Source of the DNA: an uncultured Caryophanales bacterium
GTDB lineage: Bacteria > Bacillota_I > Bacilli_A > RFN20 > CAG-826
Reading direction: 5' to 3'
Length of the DNA: 34,927 nucleotides
Assembly: GCA_946622925.1 (NCBI GenBank)
Contig: CAMOQM010000001.1
Span: 1-34,927 of the forward strand
Below the pieces are notes generated by a model. It was not told where the DNA came from and searched no databases. It was given only the letters and a program-made list of their open reading frames with translations. A program made the position numbers and the translations under genes. Position 1 is the first letter of the stretch. Each line of letters opens with the position of its first letter. This document shows positions 7,050 through 14,146 of the stretch, piece by piece.

Positions 7050-7520
7050 ATGCCAAGAAAAGGTGCTGTCGCCAAACGCGACGTATTACCAGATCCGGTT
7101 TATAACTCCAAACTCATCACCCGTTTGATCAACAGGGTCATGTTCGATGGCAAGCGCGGAACCGCCCAAACCATCATCTACAAGGCCTTTGCCAAGATCG
7201 AAGAGAAGACCGGCAAACCCGCGATGGACGTCTTCGCCACCGCGATCAAGAACATCATGCCAGAAGTCGAACTTAAGGTCCGTCGTATTGGCGCCGCCAA
7301 CTACCAGGTTCCTGTCGAAGTTTCGCAAGAACGCCGTCAGACCCTCGGCCTCCGCTGGCTCGTCACCTATTCCCGCCTCCGTGGTGAGAAGACCATGGAA
7401 GAAAAGCTCGCCGGTGAAATCATCGATGCCGCCAATGGCACCGGTGCTTCCATCAAGAAGAAGCAGGATGTCCACAAAATGGCCGAAGCTAACAAAGCCT
7501 ACGCCCATTATCGTTGGTAA
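7050..7520 (+). CDS. rpsG: 30S ribosomal protein S7
   Basis: This 156-residue protein is of normal length and begins PRKGAVAKRDVLPDPVYNSK. It contains LINRVMFDGKRGTAQTIIY and the conserved RRIGAANYQVPVEV and RWLVTYSR, all standard for S7. S7 nucleates assembly of the 30S head by binding the 3' domain of 16S rRNA, and in many bacteria it represses its own operon. AAAGGAG lies ahead of the ATG. It ends 12 bases before fusA. Confidence 0.98.
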   Translation: MPRKGAVAKRDVLPDPVYNSKLITRLINRVMFDGKRGTAQTIIYKAFAKIEEKTGKPAMDVFATAIKNIMPEVELKVRRIGAANYQVPVEVSQERRQTLGLRWLVTYSRLRGEKTMEEKLAGEIIDAANGTGASIKKKQDVHKMAEANKAYAHYRW

Positions 7521-7532
7521 GGAGAATAAGCC

Positions 7533-9635
7533 ATGGCCGATAACGAAATCGATATCAAGCAGGCTGAGTCCTACGACCTTCCCCATACCCGTAATATCGG
7601 GATTATGGCCCACATCGACGCCGGTAAGACCACAACCACCGAGCGTATCCTCTATTACACTGGACGTTCCCACAAAATCGGTGAAGTCCACGAAGGTACC
7701 GCCACCATGGACTGGATGGCCCAAGAGCAAGAACGTGGTATCACCATCACCTCTTCCGCCACCACCTGTTTCTGGAAGGGCAATCGCTTCAACATCATCG
7801 ACACTCCGGGGCACGTCGACTTCACCGTCGAAGTCGAACGTTCTCTCCGTGTCCTCGACGGCGCGGTCACCGTTCTAGACTCCAAAAACGGCGTTGAGCC
7901 CCAGACCGAAACCGTCTGGCGCCAAGGCACTAAGTACAATGTCCCCAGAATCGTCTTCTGCAACAAGATGGACGCCACCGGGGCCGACTTCGATATGTGC
8001 GTCGCCTCCCTCCACGATAGGCTAGCCGCCAATGCCGCCGCCATCCAATACCCGATCGGCAAGGAATCCTATTTGAAGGGTTGCTGCGATATCATCGAAC
8101 GTAAAGCCTATGTTTATGGCGATGATAAGAAAGACGCTCCGACCGTCACCGAAATCCCCGCCGAACTCAAAGACAAGTGCGAAGAACTCCGTCTTATCCT
8201 TCTCGAAAAGCTCGCCGCCTTCGACGATGACCTCATGATGATGGTCCTCGAAGGTGAAGAACCCCCCGTCGAGATGATCAAGGCCACCATCCGTAAAGCC
8301 GTCTTGACCGGCACCTTCTTCCCGGTCCTCTGCGGATCCGCCTATAAGAATAAGTGCATTCAGCCCCTCCTCGACGCCGTCGTCGATTACCTCCCCAGCC
8401 CCTTAGACATCGCTGGTGAAAAAGGTACCCTCGATGGCAAGGAATACACCTGCGAAGCCACCGATGACAAACCCTTCGTTGGCTTAGCCTTCAAGATCGC
8501 CACCGACCCCTTCATCGGCCGTTTGGCTTATGTCCGTGTCTACCAAGGCGTCTTGAAATCCGGCTCCTACGTTTATAACTCCTCCAAGGGTGTTAAGGAA
8601 CGTATCGCCCGTTTGGTGTTAATGCACGCCAACCACCGTCAGGAAGTGGAGGCCCTCCACGCCGGTGAAATCGGCGCCGTCGTCGGCTTAAAGGCCTCGA
8701 CCACCGGTGACACCCTCGCCGATGAGAACCATCCAGTAATCCTAGAATCCCTCACCTTCCCCGAACCCGTTTTGGAGGAAGCGGTGGAACCCAAGACCAA
8801 AGCCGACCAGGAAAAGATGACCGCCGCTTTGATCAAATTAGCCGAAGAAGACCCGACCTTCCGCGTCCATACCGACGCTGACTCCGGACAGACCATCATC
8901 GCCGGTGTCGGTGAATTACAGCTCGACATCTTAGTCGACCGTATGCGCCGCGAATTCAAAGTCGACGTCAATGTCGGCGCCCCCCAAGTCAACTACCGCG
9001 AAACCATTCGCAAGACCGCCGAAGCCCAAGGCCGCTATGTCAAGCAGTCTGGTGGTCACGGCCAATATGGTGACGTTTGGATCCGCTTTGAACCCAACCC
9101 CGGCAAAGGCTTCGAATTCGTCGATGCCATCGTCGGTGGTGCCGTTCCTAAGGAATTCATCAAACCGACCCAGCAAGGTCTTGAGGATGCCTTAACCCGC
9201 GGCTTAGTCGCCGGCTATCCCGCCATCGACATCAAGGCCACCTTATATGATGGTTCTTACCACGATGTCGACTCCTCGGAAGCCGCCTATAAAGTCGCTG
9301 CCTCCTTGGCCCTTAAAGAAGCCGCCAAGAAGTGCGACCCCGTCATCCTCGAACCGATCATGAAAGTCGAGATCACCGTCCCCGAACAATATTACGGTGA
9401 CGTCATCGGCGACGTAGCCCGTCGTCGTGGTATCATGACCGGCGAAACCCAGCGTGGCAACGCCAAGCAAATCGACTGCGAAATCCCGCTTTCCGAAATG
9501 TTTGGTTACGTAACCGACCTACGCTCCCTCACCCAAGGCCGTGGCAACTTCACCATGCAATTCGATCATTATGGTGAAACCCCGCGCTTCATCCAGGACG
9601 AAATCATCAAAAAGTCGTCCCTGAGCAACCGCTAA
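7533..9635 (+). CDS. fusA: Elongation factor G
   Basis: EF-G is the GTPase that drives ribosomal translocation and, with RRF, ribosome recycling. The 700-residue protein shows all G motifs: AHIDAGKTT (26-34), the switch segment around RGITITSSATT, DTPGHVDFT and NKMD. The later beta-barrel, PQVNYRET and RRGIMTGE segments are also normal. Its length and position after rpsG are typical. The ATG is preceded by AAGGAG. I see nothing suggesting a specialised paralogue. Confidence 0.98.
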   Translation: MADNEIDIKQAESYDLPHTRNIGIMAHIDAGKTTTTERILYYTGRSHKIGEVHEGTATMDWMAQEQERGITITSSATTCFWKGNRFNIIDTPGHVDFTVEVERSLRVLDGAVTVLDSKNGVEPQTETVWRQGTKYNVPRIVFCNKMDATGADFDMCVASLHDRLAANAAAIQYPIGKESYLKGCCDIIERKAYVYGDDKKDAPTVTEIPAELKDKCEELRLILLEKLAAFDDDLMMMVLEGEEPPVEMIKATIRKAVLTGTFFPVLCGSAYKNKCIQPLLDAVVDYLPSPLDIAGEKGTLDGKEYTCEATDDKPFVGLAFKIATDPFIGRLAYVRVYQGVLKSGSYVYNSSKGVKERIARLVLMHANHRQEVEALHAGEIGAVVGLKASTTGDTLADENHPVILESLTFPEPVLEEAVEPKTKADQEKMTAALIKLAEEDPTFRVHTDADSGQTIIAGVGELQLDILVDRMRREFKVDVNVGAPQVNYRETIRKTAEAQGRYVKQSGGHGQYGDVWIRFEPNPGKGFEFVDAIVGGAVPKEFIKPTQQGLEDALTRGLVAGYPAIDIKATLYDGSYHDVDSSEAAYKVAASLALKEAAKKCDPVILEPIMKVEITVPEQYYGDVIGDVARRRGIMTGETQRGNAKQIDCEIPLSEMFGYVTDLRSLTQGRGNFTMQFDHYGETPRFIQDEIIKKSSLSNR

Positions 9636-9651
9636 TTTCCAATACTTTGTA

Positions 9652-9680
9652 TTGCTAATCGCGGCTAAAGGCTCTATCAT
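9652..9680 (+). promoter_or_regulatory. Possible extra promoter for tuf
   Basis: In the 85-base fusA-tuf gap, TTGCTA (9652-9657) and TATCAT (9675-9680) are 17 bp apart. A separate tuf promoter is common in bacteria, but the match is modest. Confidence 0.3.
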
Positions 9681-9720
9681 TTAAAAGCCAATTTGCACAA
9701 CCTATTGGAGGAAAATCACA

Positions 9721-10914
9721 ATGGCAAAAGAAAAATTCAATCGTGATCGCGTCCACGTTAACGTCGGCACCATCGGCCACGTCGACCACGGCAAGACCAC
9801 CCTCACCTCTGGCATCACCCACGTCCTCGCGATGAAGGGTCTAGCCAAAGATATGGCTTACGCCAACATAGACGCCACCCCTGAAGAAAGGGCTCGTGGT
9901 ATCACCATCAACTCCGCCCACGTCGAGTATGCGACCGAAAAGCGTCACTACGCCCACGTCGACTGCCCGGGCCACGCCGACTACATCAAGAACATGATCA
10001 CCGGCGCTGCTCAAATGGATGCCGCTATCCTCGTCGTCGCTGCCACTGATGGTGTTATGCCCCAGACCCGTGAGCACGTCTTGCTCGCCCGTCAGGTCGG
10101 CGTTCCTCAGATCATCGTCTTCCTCAACAAGTGCGACATGGTCGATGACCCCGAACTCATTGATCTCGTCGAAATGGACGTCCGTGATCTACTCAACTCC
10201 TACGAATTCCCTGGCGATGACACCCCCGTCATCCGCGGTTCTGCCTTAAAGGCCTGCGAAGCCAAGGACCTCAATGACCCCGCTTGCAAGTGCATCGAAG
10301 AGCTCATGGAAGCCCTCGATACCTACATCCCCGACCCCGTCCGTGACGATGCCAAGCCCTTCCTTCTCCCGATCGAAGACGTCATGACCATCTCTGGTCG
10401 TGGCACCGTTGTCACCGGCCGTGTCGAACGTGGTGTCATCAAAATCAACGACGAAGCTGAAATCGTCGGTATCCGTCCCACCCAAAAGACTGTCGTCACT
10501 GGTCTTGAAATGTTCCGTAAGACCCTTGACTTCGCTCAAGGCGGCGACAACATCGGTGCCCTTCTCCGTGGTATCACCCATGACCAGGTCGAACGTGGCC
10601 AAGTCCTCGCCAAACCCGGCTCCATCGTCCCCCACGACAAGTTCACCGCTACCACCTATATCTTGAAGAAAGAAGAAGGTGGACGTCATACCCACTTCTT
10701 AAACGGCTATCGTCCTCAATTCTTCTTCCGTACCACCGACATCACCGGTACCATCACCCTACCTGCTGGCACCGACATGGTCATGCCTGGTGACAACGTT
10801 ACCTTCACCGTCGAGCTCATCCACCCGATCGCCATGGAAAAGGGAACCAAGTTCTCCATCCGTGAAGGTGGCCGCACCGTTGGCGCTGGCACCGTTGCCG
10901 ACATTCTTCACTAA
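9721..10914 (+). CDS. tuf: Elongation factor Tu
   Basis: EF-Tu delivers aminoacyl-tRNA to the ribosome as a GTP complex. The 397-residue product has GHVDHGKT (19-26), RGITI, DCPGHADY and NKCDM, then standard domains 2 and 3 including SGRGTVVTGRVERG and the C-terminal REGGRTVGAG. Some usually invariant positions differ slightly, for example QMDAAILVV for QMDGAILVV and GRHTHFLNGYRPQF for GRHTPFFxGYRPQF. Without an alignment I would not read drug resistance into these. It ends the str operon, and a terminator follows at 10935. Confidence 0.98.
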   Translation: MAKEKFNRDRVHVNVGTIGHVDHGKTTLTSGITHVLAMKGLAKDMAYANIDATPEERARGITINSAHVEYATEKRHYAHVDCPGHADYIKNMITGAAQMDAAILVVAATDGVMPQTREHVLLARQVGVPQIIVFLNKCDMVDDPELIDLVEMDVRDLLNSYEFPGDDTPVIRGSALKACEAKDLNDPACKCIEELMEALDTYIPDPVRDDAKPFLLPIEDVMTISGRGTVVTGRVERGVIKINDEAEIVGIRPTQKTVVTGLEMFRKTLDFAQGGDNIGALLRGITHDQVERGQVLAKPGSIVPHDKFTATTYILKKEEGGRHTHFLNGYRPQFFFRTTDITGTITLPAGTDMVMPGDNVTFTVELIHPIAMEKGTKFSIREGGRTVGAGTVADILH

Positions 10915-10934
10915 TATCCTTAGTTAAGATGATT

Positions 10935-10960
10935 AGCCTCGCTATATGCGGGGCTTTTTC
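10935..10960 (+). terminator. str operon terminator
   Basis: AGCCTCGC (10935-10942) pairs with GCGGGGCT (10948-10955) around a TATAT loop, with one G-T pair, followed by TTTTT. It lies 20 bases after the tuf stop. Confidence 0.9.
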
Positions 10961-10974
10961 GTTGCCTGCAAAAC

Positions 10975-11009
10975 TTGGTATACCAAATTTGGTATGGTAA
11001 GTTTATAAT
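10975..11009 (+). promoter_or_regulatory. Operator and promoter of the HTH-ART fusion gene
   Basis: A perfect 12-bp palindrome TTGGTATACCAA (10975-10986) is followed by a second TTGGTAT half at 10989-10995, 14 bases on. A consensus -10 TATAAT lies at 11004-11009. The -35 is poor and lies inside the palindrome. The ATG at 11016 begins 7 bases after the -10, so the transcript probably starts at or next to the start codon. Confidence 0.55.
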
Positions 11010-11015
11010 TGAGGC

Positions 11016-11870
11016 ATGGAACTAAAAAACTTCGATTTAAAAAGTGATCTACTGATTTTCATGGATTCCAATCAATATTCCATTGAAGATGTCTCCTTGG
11101 ATACCGGATTGCCCGTTTCCACAATCGAGAACATTTTGCTTGGTAAAGGCGGTGCATCGCCTTTGATTTTGGAATGCTGTTACCAATGTTTCCATAAAAG
11201 GGGCCTGGCCTTAAATTCTGCCAAAGAGGAAATTTGGTTGGAAAATTATGGGAAGACCTTGCTTTTTCATGGTTCGAAGGACGGCTTGACTTCTATCACC
11301 CCAAATGGATCTAGATCGGATTGCGATTTAGGCCCAGGGTTTTACCTTGGGGAATCTTATCAAACGGTCGGTTTGTTCGTATATCAATACCCCAGTAGTT
11401 CAGTTTATCCGTTTTTGTTAGATGAAAGCGAGCTAAAAATAGAAAAATTAGATTGTGACCTTTCTTGGATGATTGCCGTGGCTTATTATCGAAGCAAAAT
11501 CAAAGAATTTGGCAATCACAATATGGTTAAAAAGGTTTTGGACCGCTTTGTGGGGGCCGATGTTATCATTGCTCCCATCGCCGATAATCGAATGTTCTAC
11601 GTCATGCGCCAATTCACGGAGGGCGAAATCACCGATTTAGAAGCTTTGCATTGTTTGTCCGCTTCGGGGCTAGGCCATCAATATGTTCTAAAAAGCCAAA
11701 AAGCCATCGACCACTTAACTAGTTTGGACCGCCTCTATATCTGTAGCGCCGAACGGGAACTATTTGATAGGAATGCCATGGAAAGAAGCAAGGTTATCGA
11801 TGCCAAACTTAAATTGGCAAAACGAGAATTCCGGGGCCAAGGCAACTATATTGAGGATATTTTTGGATGA
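11016..11870 (+). CDS. HTH-ART fusion: DUF3990-like toxin with N-terminal HTH
   Basis: This 284-residue protein has an N-terminal helix-turn-helix (about 20-68, YSIEDVSLDTGLPVSTIENI) joined to an ART-like domain. The ART marks are LLFHGSKDG (HGS 85-87), R100, CDLGPGFYLGE (GFY 108-110) and LGHQYVLKSQKA (219-230). The segment from ADVIIAPIADN aligns without gaps to the ART at 4727-5419. At the position of E162 of that protein this one has Q228, and at E155 it has H221, so a catalytic glutamate may be missing. Its promoter has a palindromic operator and lacks a spaced ribosome site, so translation may be leaderless. The stop overlaps the next gene as ATGA. I infer a toxin that also acts as its own repressor; a regulator built on a dead ART is the alternative. 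Confidence 0.7.
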   Translation: MELKNFDLKSDLLIFMDSNQYSIEDVSLDTGLPVSTIENILLGKGGASPLILECCYQCFHKRGLALNSAKEEIWLENYGKTLLFHGSKDGLTSITPNGSRSDCDLGPGFYLGESYQTVGLFVYQYPSSSVYPFLLDESELKIEKLDCDLSWMIAVAYYRSKIKEFGNHNMVKKVLDRFVGADVIIAPIADNRMFYVMRQFTEGEITDLEALHCLSASGLGHQYVLKSQKAIDHLTSLDRLYICSAERELFDRNAMERSKVIDAKLKLAKREFRGQGNYIEDIFG

Positions 11871-12352
11871 AAGAGTTAGACGGCAACGGTTTGCACCTAT
11901 GCAAATATCAAGGTGAAATATTCGGAGAATCGACGGAACGATTAAAATGCTCCAGTTTGGTTTTTTGCCGAAGATTCCAAAAATCCAAGCTAGCCAGATT
12001 ACTAGATTATGGCTGATATAGCCTTTCCCTGGATGTCGATGAGGCTTTTCAAATGCTTTCTTCCCAATTCGGGGAATCGGATTATGGCAAAGACAAATAC
12101 CCATCCGAAGCCATGTTTTGGCTTGGCTATATTTATCGCTATATCTCCTATACCAGGGAGTGTCCCACTAAGTTGGTGCTTAAATTGCTTCCGGCCAAAA
12201 CCTTGATTAAGGATTACTATGTTTACCACACCCAGGATGAGGAGTGGTGCCTTAGGTCGTGGTGCGAAAGGTTTGGGCTTAGCAACGACGACTTCGACAA
12301 AAAAGCCCGTTTAAAGAGATTGCTGCTAGCCCGTTATGCGTCATTTCTTTAA
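11867..12352 (+). pseudogene. Partner of the HTH-ART fusion, interrupted by an in-frame TGA
   Basis: The ATG at 11867 overlaps the ART stop, with GAGGAT 8 bases upstream. The frame runs to TGA at 12014-12016 (codon 50), then continues open and protein-like to TAA at 12352, for 161 codons in all. After the stop it carries FWLGYIYRYISY...LLPAKTLIKDYYVYHTQD (W85-D124 in continuous numbering). This aligns without gaps to residues 93-132 of the HTH antitoxin at 4126-4764. Similarity also exists before the stop (RRFQKSKLARLL against SFCKRLELADV), so the TGA splits one domain. TGA is a normal stop elsewhere in this window. Likely a nonsense mutation or sequencing error. Re-initiation at ATG 12053 could give a 99-residue piece. 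I infer it is the antitoxin partner. Confidence 0.7.
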
Positions 12353-12377
12353 GTTTTTGACGATATTTAGAAATATG

Positions 12378-12406
12378 TTGAAGAGAGTAAATGATTCAGG
12401 GATAAT
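12378..12406 (+). promoter_or_regulatory. Promoter of the phosphofructokinase gene
   Basis: TTGAAG (12378-12383), a 17-bp spacer and GATAAT (12401-12406) precede the ATG at 12457, which has its own AAAGGAG. Confidence 0.5.
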
Positions 12407-12456
12407 CTTTTTGCGCGCGTTTATGCGTTATCACCAAGGATTAAAGGAGCAAAAAG

Positions 12457-13659
12457 ATGGCCAAAGCAATGGTATATCTCCAATCCGGCGGACCTACCGC
12501 CGTCATCAACTCTTCCCTTTATGGGGCGATCACCGAAGCCAAGAAACACGAGGAAATCTCGGGAATCTATGGTTCGTTAAACGGTATTGAAGGCCTCATT
12601 CAGGACGATTTGATCGATCTTCGCGAAGAAGAAGACGATACGATCGAACTTCTCAAACAAACCCCGGGCGCCATTTTGGGTACCGCCCGTTACAAGATGC
12701 CTTCCGATCTCGGCGATCTCCGTTATGAAGCCATCTGCCAAACCATCGTTAACCATAATATCGGTTATGTCTTCGTTAACGGCGGCAACGACTCCATGGA
12801 TACCTGTGCGAAATTAGCTAAGCTTTTCTCTCAACAAAAGATCGATTGCAAAGTCATAGGCGTCCCCAAAACCGTCGATAACGACTTAGCCGTCACCGAT
12901 CACTGCAATGGCTATGGTTCCGCGGCCAAATACGTCATCAATATCACCAAAGATATCTGTATGGACGCCAAGTGCTATAAGAAAGGTAAGGTCTTCATCA
13001 TCGAGATCATGGGCCGTAATGCCGGGTGGTTAACCGCGGCCGTCGACCTCCTTCCCTATGCCAATCGTCCGGACCTTATCTATTTACCCGAAGATTCCTT
13101 TGAAATGGATAACTTCCTTAAGGACCTTAAGTCCATCTATGACCTTAAAGGGCACGTTATCATCGCCATTTCCGAAGGTATCGTCTTCGAACGTGATACC
13201 TCGACCGCGAGGATTGACGCCTTCGGTCATATCCAATTAGGTGGGGCCGCCGATGCCTTGGCTACCATCGTTGAGAAGAAGTTAGGACTTCCGACCCGTT
13301 CGGTCGAACTCTCTTTGCCTCAGCGTGCCGACCCAATCCTTATTTCGAAGGTCGACCAAGACGAAGCCATCGCTTGTGGCGCCTATGCCGTTGAGTCCGC
13401 GCTCAAGGGCGAAACCGCTAAGATGGTCATCATCAAGAGAATCTCCAGCAAGCCCTATAAATCTCAGCTTGCCCTTGTCAGCGTCGACCAAGTCGCTAAC
13501 GCTGAAAAGAAGGTTCCTTCCTCCATGATCGTCGGTAAGACCCACATGGATCCTTCCTTCCGCGAATACCTCGAACCCTTAATCCAAGGCGAAGTCTATC
13601 CGCGCTTCAAAAACGGCATCTACGAGACCGCCGTCTTGAAGAAAGTCAAAGCCCGCTAA
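12457..13659 (+). CDS. pfp: Phosphofructokinase, PPi-dependent type
   Basis: This 400-residue protein has the phosphofructokinase fold: LQSGGPTAVINSS (8-20), VNGGNDSMDTC (107-117), IGVPKTVDNDL (134-144) and IMGRNAGWL. It converts fructose 6-phosphate to the 1,6-bisphosphate. Two positions decide the phosphoryl donor. D112 in GGNDS stands where ATP enzymes have Gly, and K138 in PKTVDND stands where they have Gly. Both point to pyrophosphate, making the step reversible and saving ATP. Asn111 in place of the usual Asp of GGDD is typical of some clostridial and related clades, as I recall. The gene is monocistronic with its own promoter and terminator, and its codons resemble those of the str genes. 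Confidence 0.88.
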   Translation: MAKAMVYLQSGGPTAVINSSLYGAITEAKKHEEISGIYGSLNGIEGLIQDDLIDLREEEDDTIELLKQTPGAILGTARYKMPSDLGDLRYEAICQTIVNHNIGYVFVNGGNDSMDTCAKLAKLFSQQKIDCKVIGVPKTVDNDLAVTDHCNGYGSAAKYVINITKDICMDAKCYKKGKVFIIEIMGRNAGWLTAAVDLLPYANRPDLIYLPEDSFEMDNFLKDLKSIYDLKGHVIIAISEGIVFERDTSTARIDAFGHIQLGGAADALATIVEKKLGLPTRSVELSLPQRADPILISKVDQDEAIACGAYAVESALKGETAKMVIIKRISSKPYKSQLALVSVDQVANAEKKVPSSMIVGKTHMDPSFREYLEPLIQGEVYPRFKNGIYETAVLKKVKAR

Positions 13660-13672
13660 AGAATTGATTATT

Positions 13673-13697
13673 GGCCCATCGAAAGGTGGGCCTTTTA
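13673..13697 (+). terminator. Terminator of the phosphofructokinase gene
   Basis: GGCCCATC (13673-13680), loop GAAA, GGTGGGCC (13685-13692), then TTTT. The stem has 8 bp, with one mismatch-like T-G pair. Confidence 0.9.
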
Positions 13698-13716
13698 TAT
13701 TGGAATTATCCCTAAA

Positions 13717-13753
13717 TTATTGATAATAAAAGATAAGCCAATATCATTGATAT
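13717..13753 (+). promoter_or_regulatory. Promoter and two palindromes ahead of the Phd-like gene
   Basis: TTATTGATAATAA (13717-13729) and ATATCATTGATAT (13741-13753) are both perfect inverted repeats. A -35 TTGATA (13720-13725) and a -10 TATCAT (13742-13747) with a 16-bp spacer overlap them. This is what an autorepressing Phd/YefM antitoxin would need. Confidence 0.5.
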
Positions 13754-13767
13754 GAGAGGAAACGATA

Positions 13768-14016
13768 ATGCTTCAGATAACCGTAACCGAATTAAGAAAA
13801 AAACTCTCTTATTATCTAAAGCTTTCTCAAACGGAAGATATTTTAGTCACGAAGAATAATAGGGCCATATCTCTTCTTTCCTTCCAAAGGAAAAGCAATT
13901 GGGAACGGTTTATTCATTTTGGTGAAGACTTTCCTGAAAAGATTCCTAATGATAAGTCTTGGAAAGAATTGGTAGGGGATGCTATTTGGGATCATGAAAC
14001 CGTCAATAGATCCTAA
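13768..14016 (+). CDS. Orphan Phd/YefM-family antitoxin
   Basis: This 82-residue protein starts MLQITVTELRKKLSYYLKLS, followed by DILVTKNNRAISLLSF. That is the N-terminal DNA-binding fold of Phd/YefM antitoxins (a strand, then the ELR..L...L helix, then VTK.....I.). The C-terminal half (50-82) would be the toxin-binding tail. No toxin gene follows: the next 130 bases hold a terminator and a promoter only. It may be a remnant, a solitary regulator, or act on a toxin elsewhere. GAGAGG precedes the ATG, and two operator-like palindromes lie upstream. Confidence 0.75.
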   Translation: MLQITVTELRKKLSYYLKLSQTEDILVTKNNRAISLLSFQRKSNWERFIHFGEDFPEKIPNDKSWKELVGDAIWDHETVNRS

Positions 14017-14051
14017 TTTATTGGTCAAAAAGGAGATTTAATCAGCATTTG

Positions 14052-14080
14052 GATAGCCTTGATTTGGGGCTATCTTTTCT
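14052..14080 (+). terminator. Terminator after the Phd-like gene
   Basis: GATAGCC (14052-14058) pairs with GGCTATC (14068-14074) and is followed by TTTTCTT. Confidence 0.8.
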
Positions 14081-14108
14081 TAATTGGCGCTTCTATTTTT
14101 CGTCCCTT

Positions 14109-14117
14109 TGATATAAT
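14109..14117 (+). promoter_or_regulatory. Extended -10 promoter of the DnaB-like/gpsA/pncAB operon
   Basis: TGATATAAT is a perfect extended -10 (TGnTATAAT) 29 bases before the ATG at 14147. No good -35 is visible, as usual for this promoter class. Confidence 0.55.
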
Positions 14118-14146
14118 AGGCAAAAGACCACATTTGGGAGAAATAT

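Noticed and set aside
7086..7814. Long antisense open frame (242 codons) across rpsG-fusA
   Set aside because: It is an artefact of strong codon bias in the str genes: Gly/Asp/Val-rich translation, no family marks, no ribosome site.
11867..12352. TGA read as tryptophan (mycoplasma code)
   Set aside because: tacA-like, pncA, the HTH-ART fusion and the second RDD gene all end at TGA in the right places, and Trp is otherwise encoded by TGG.
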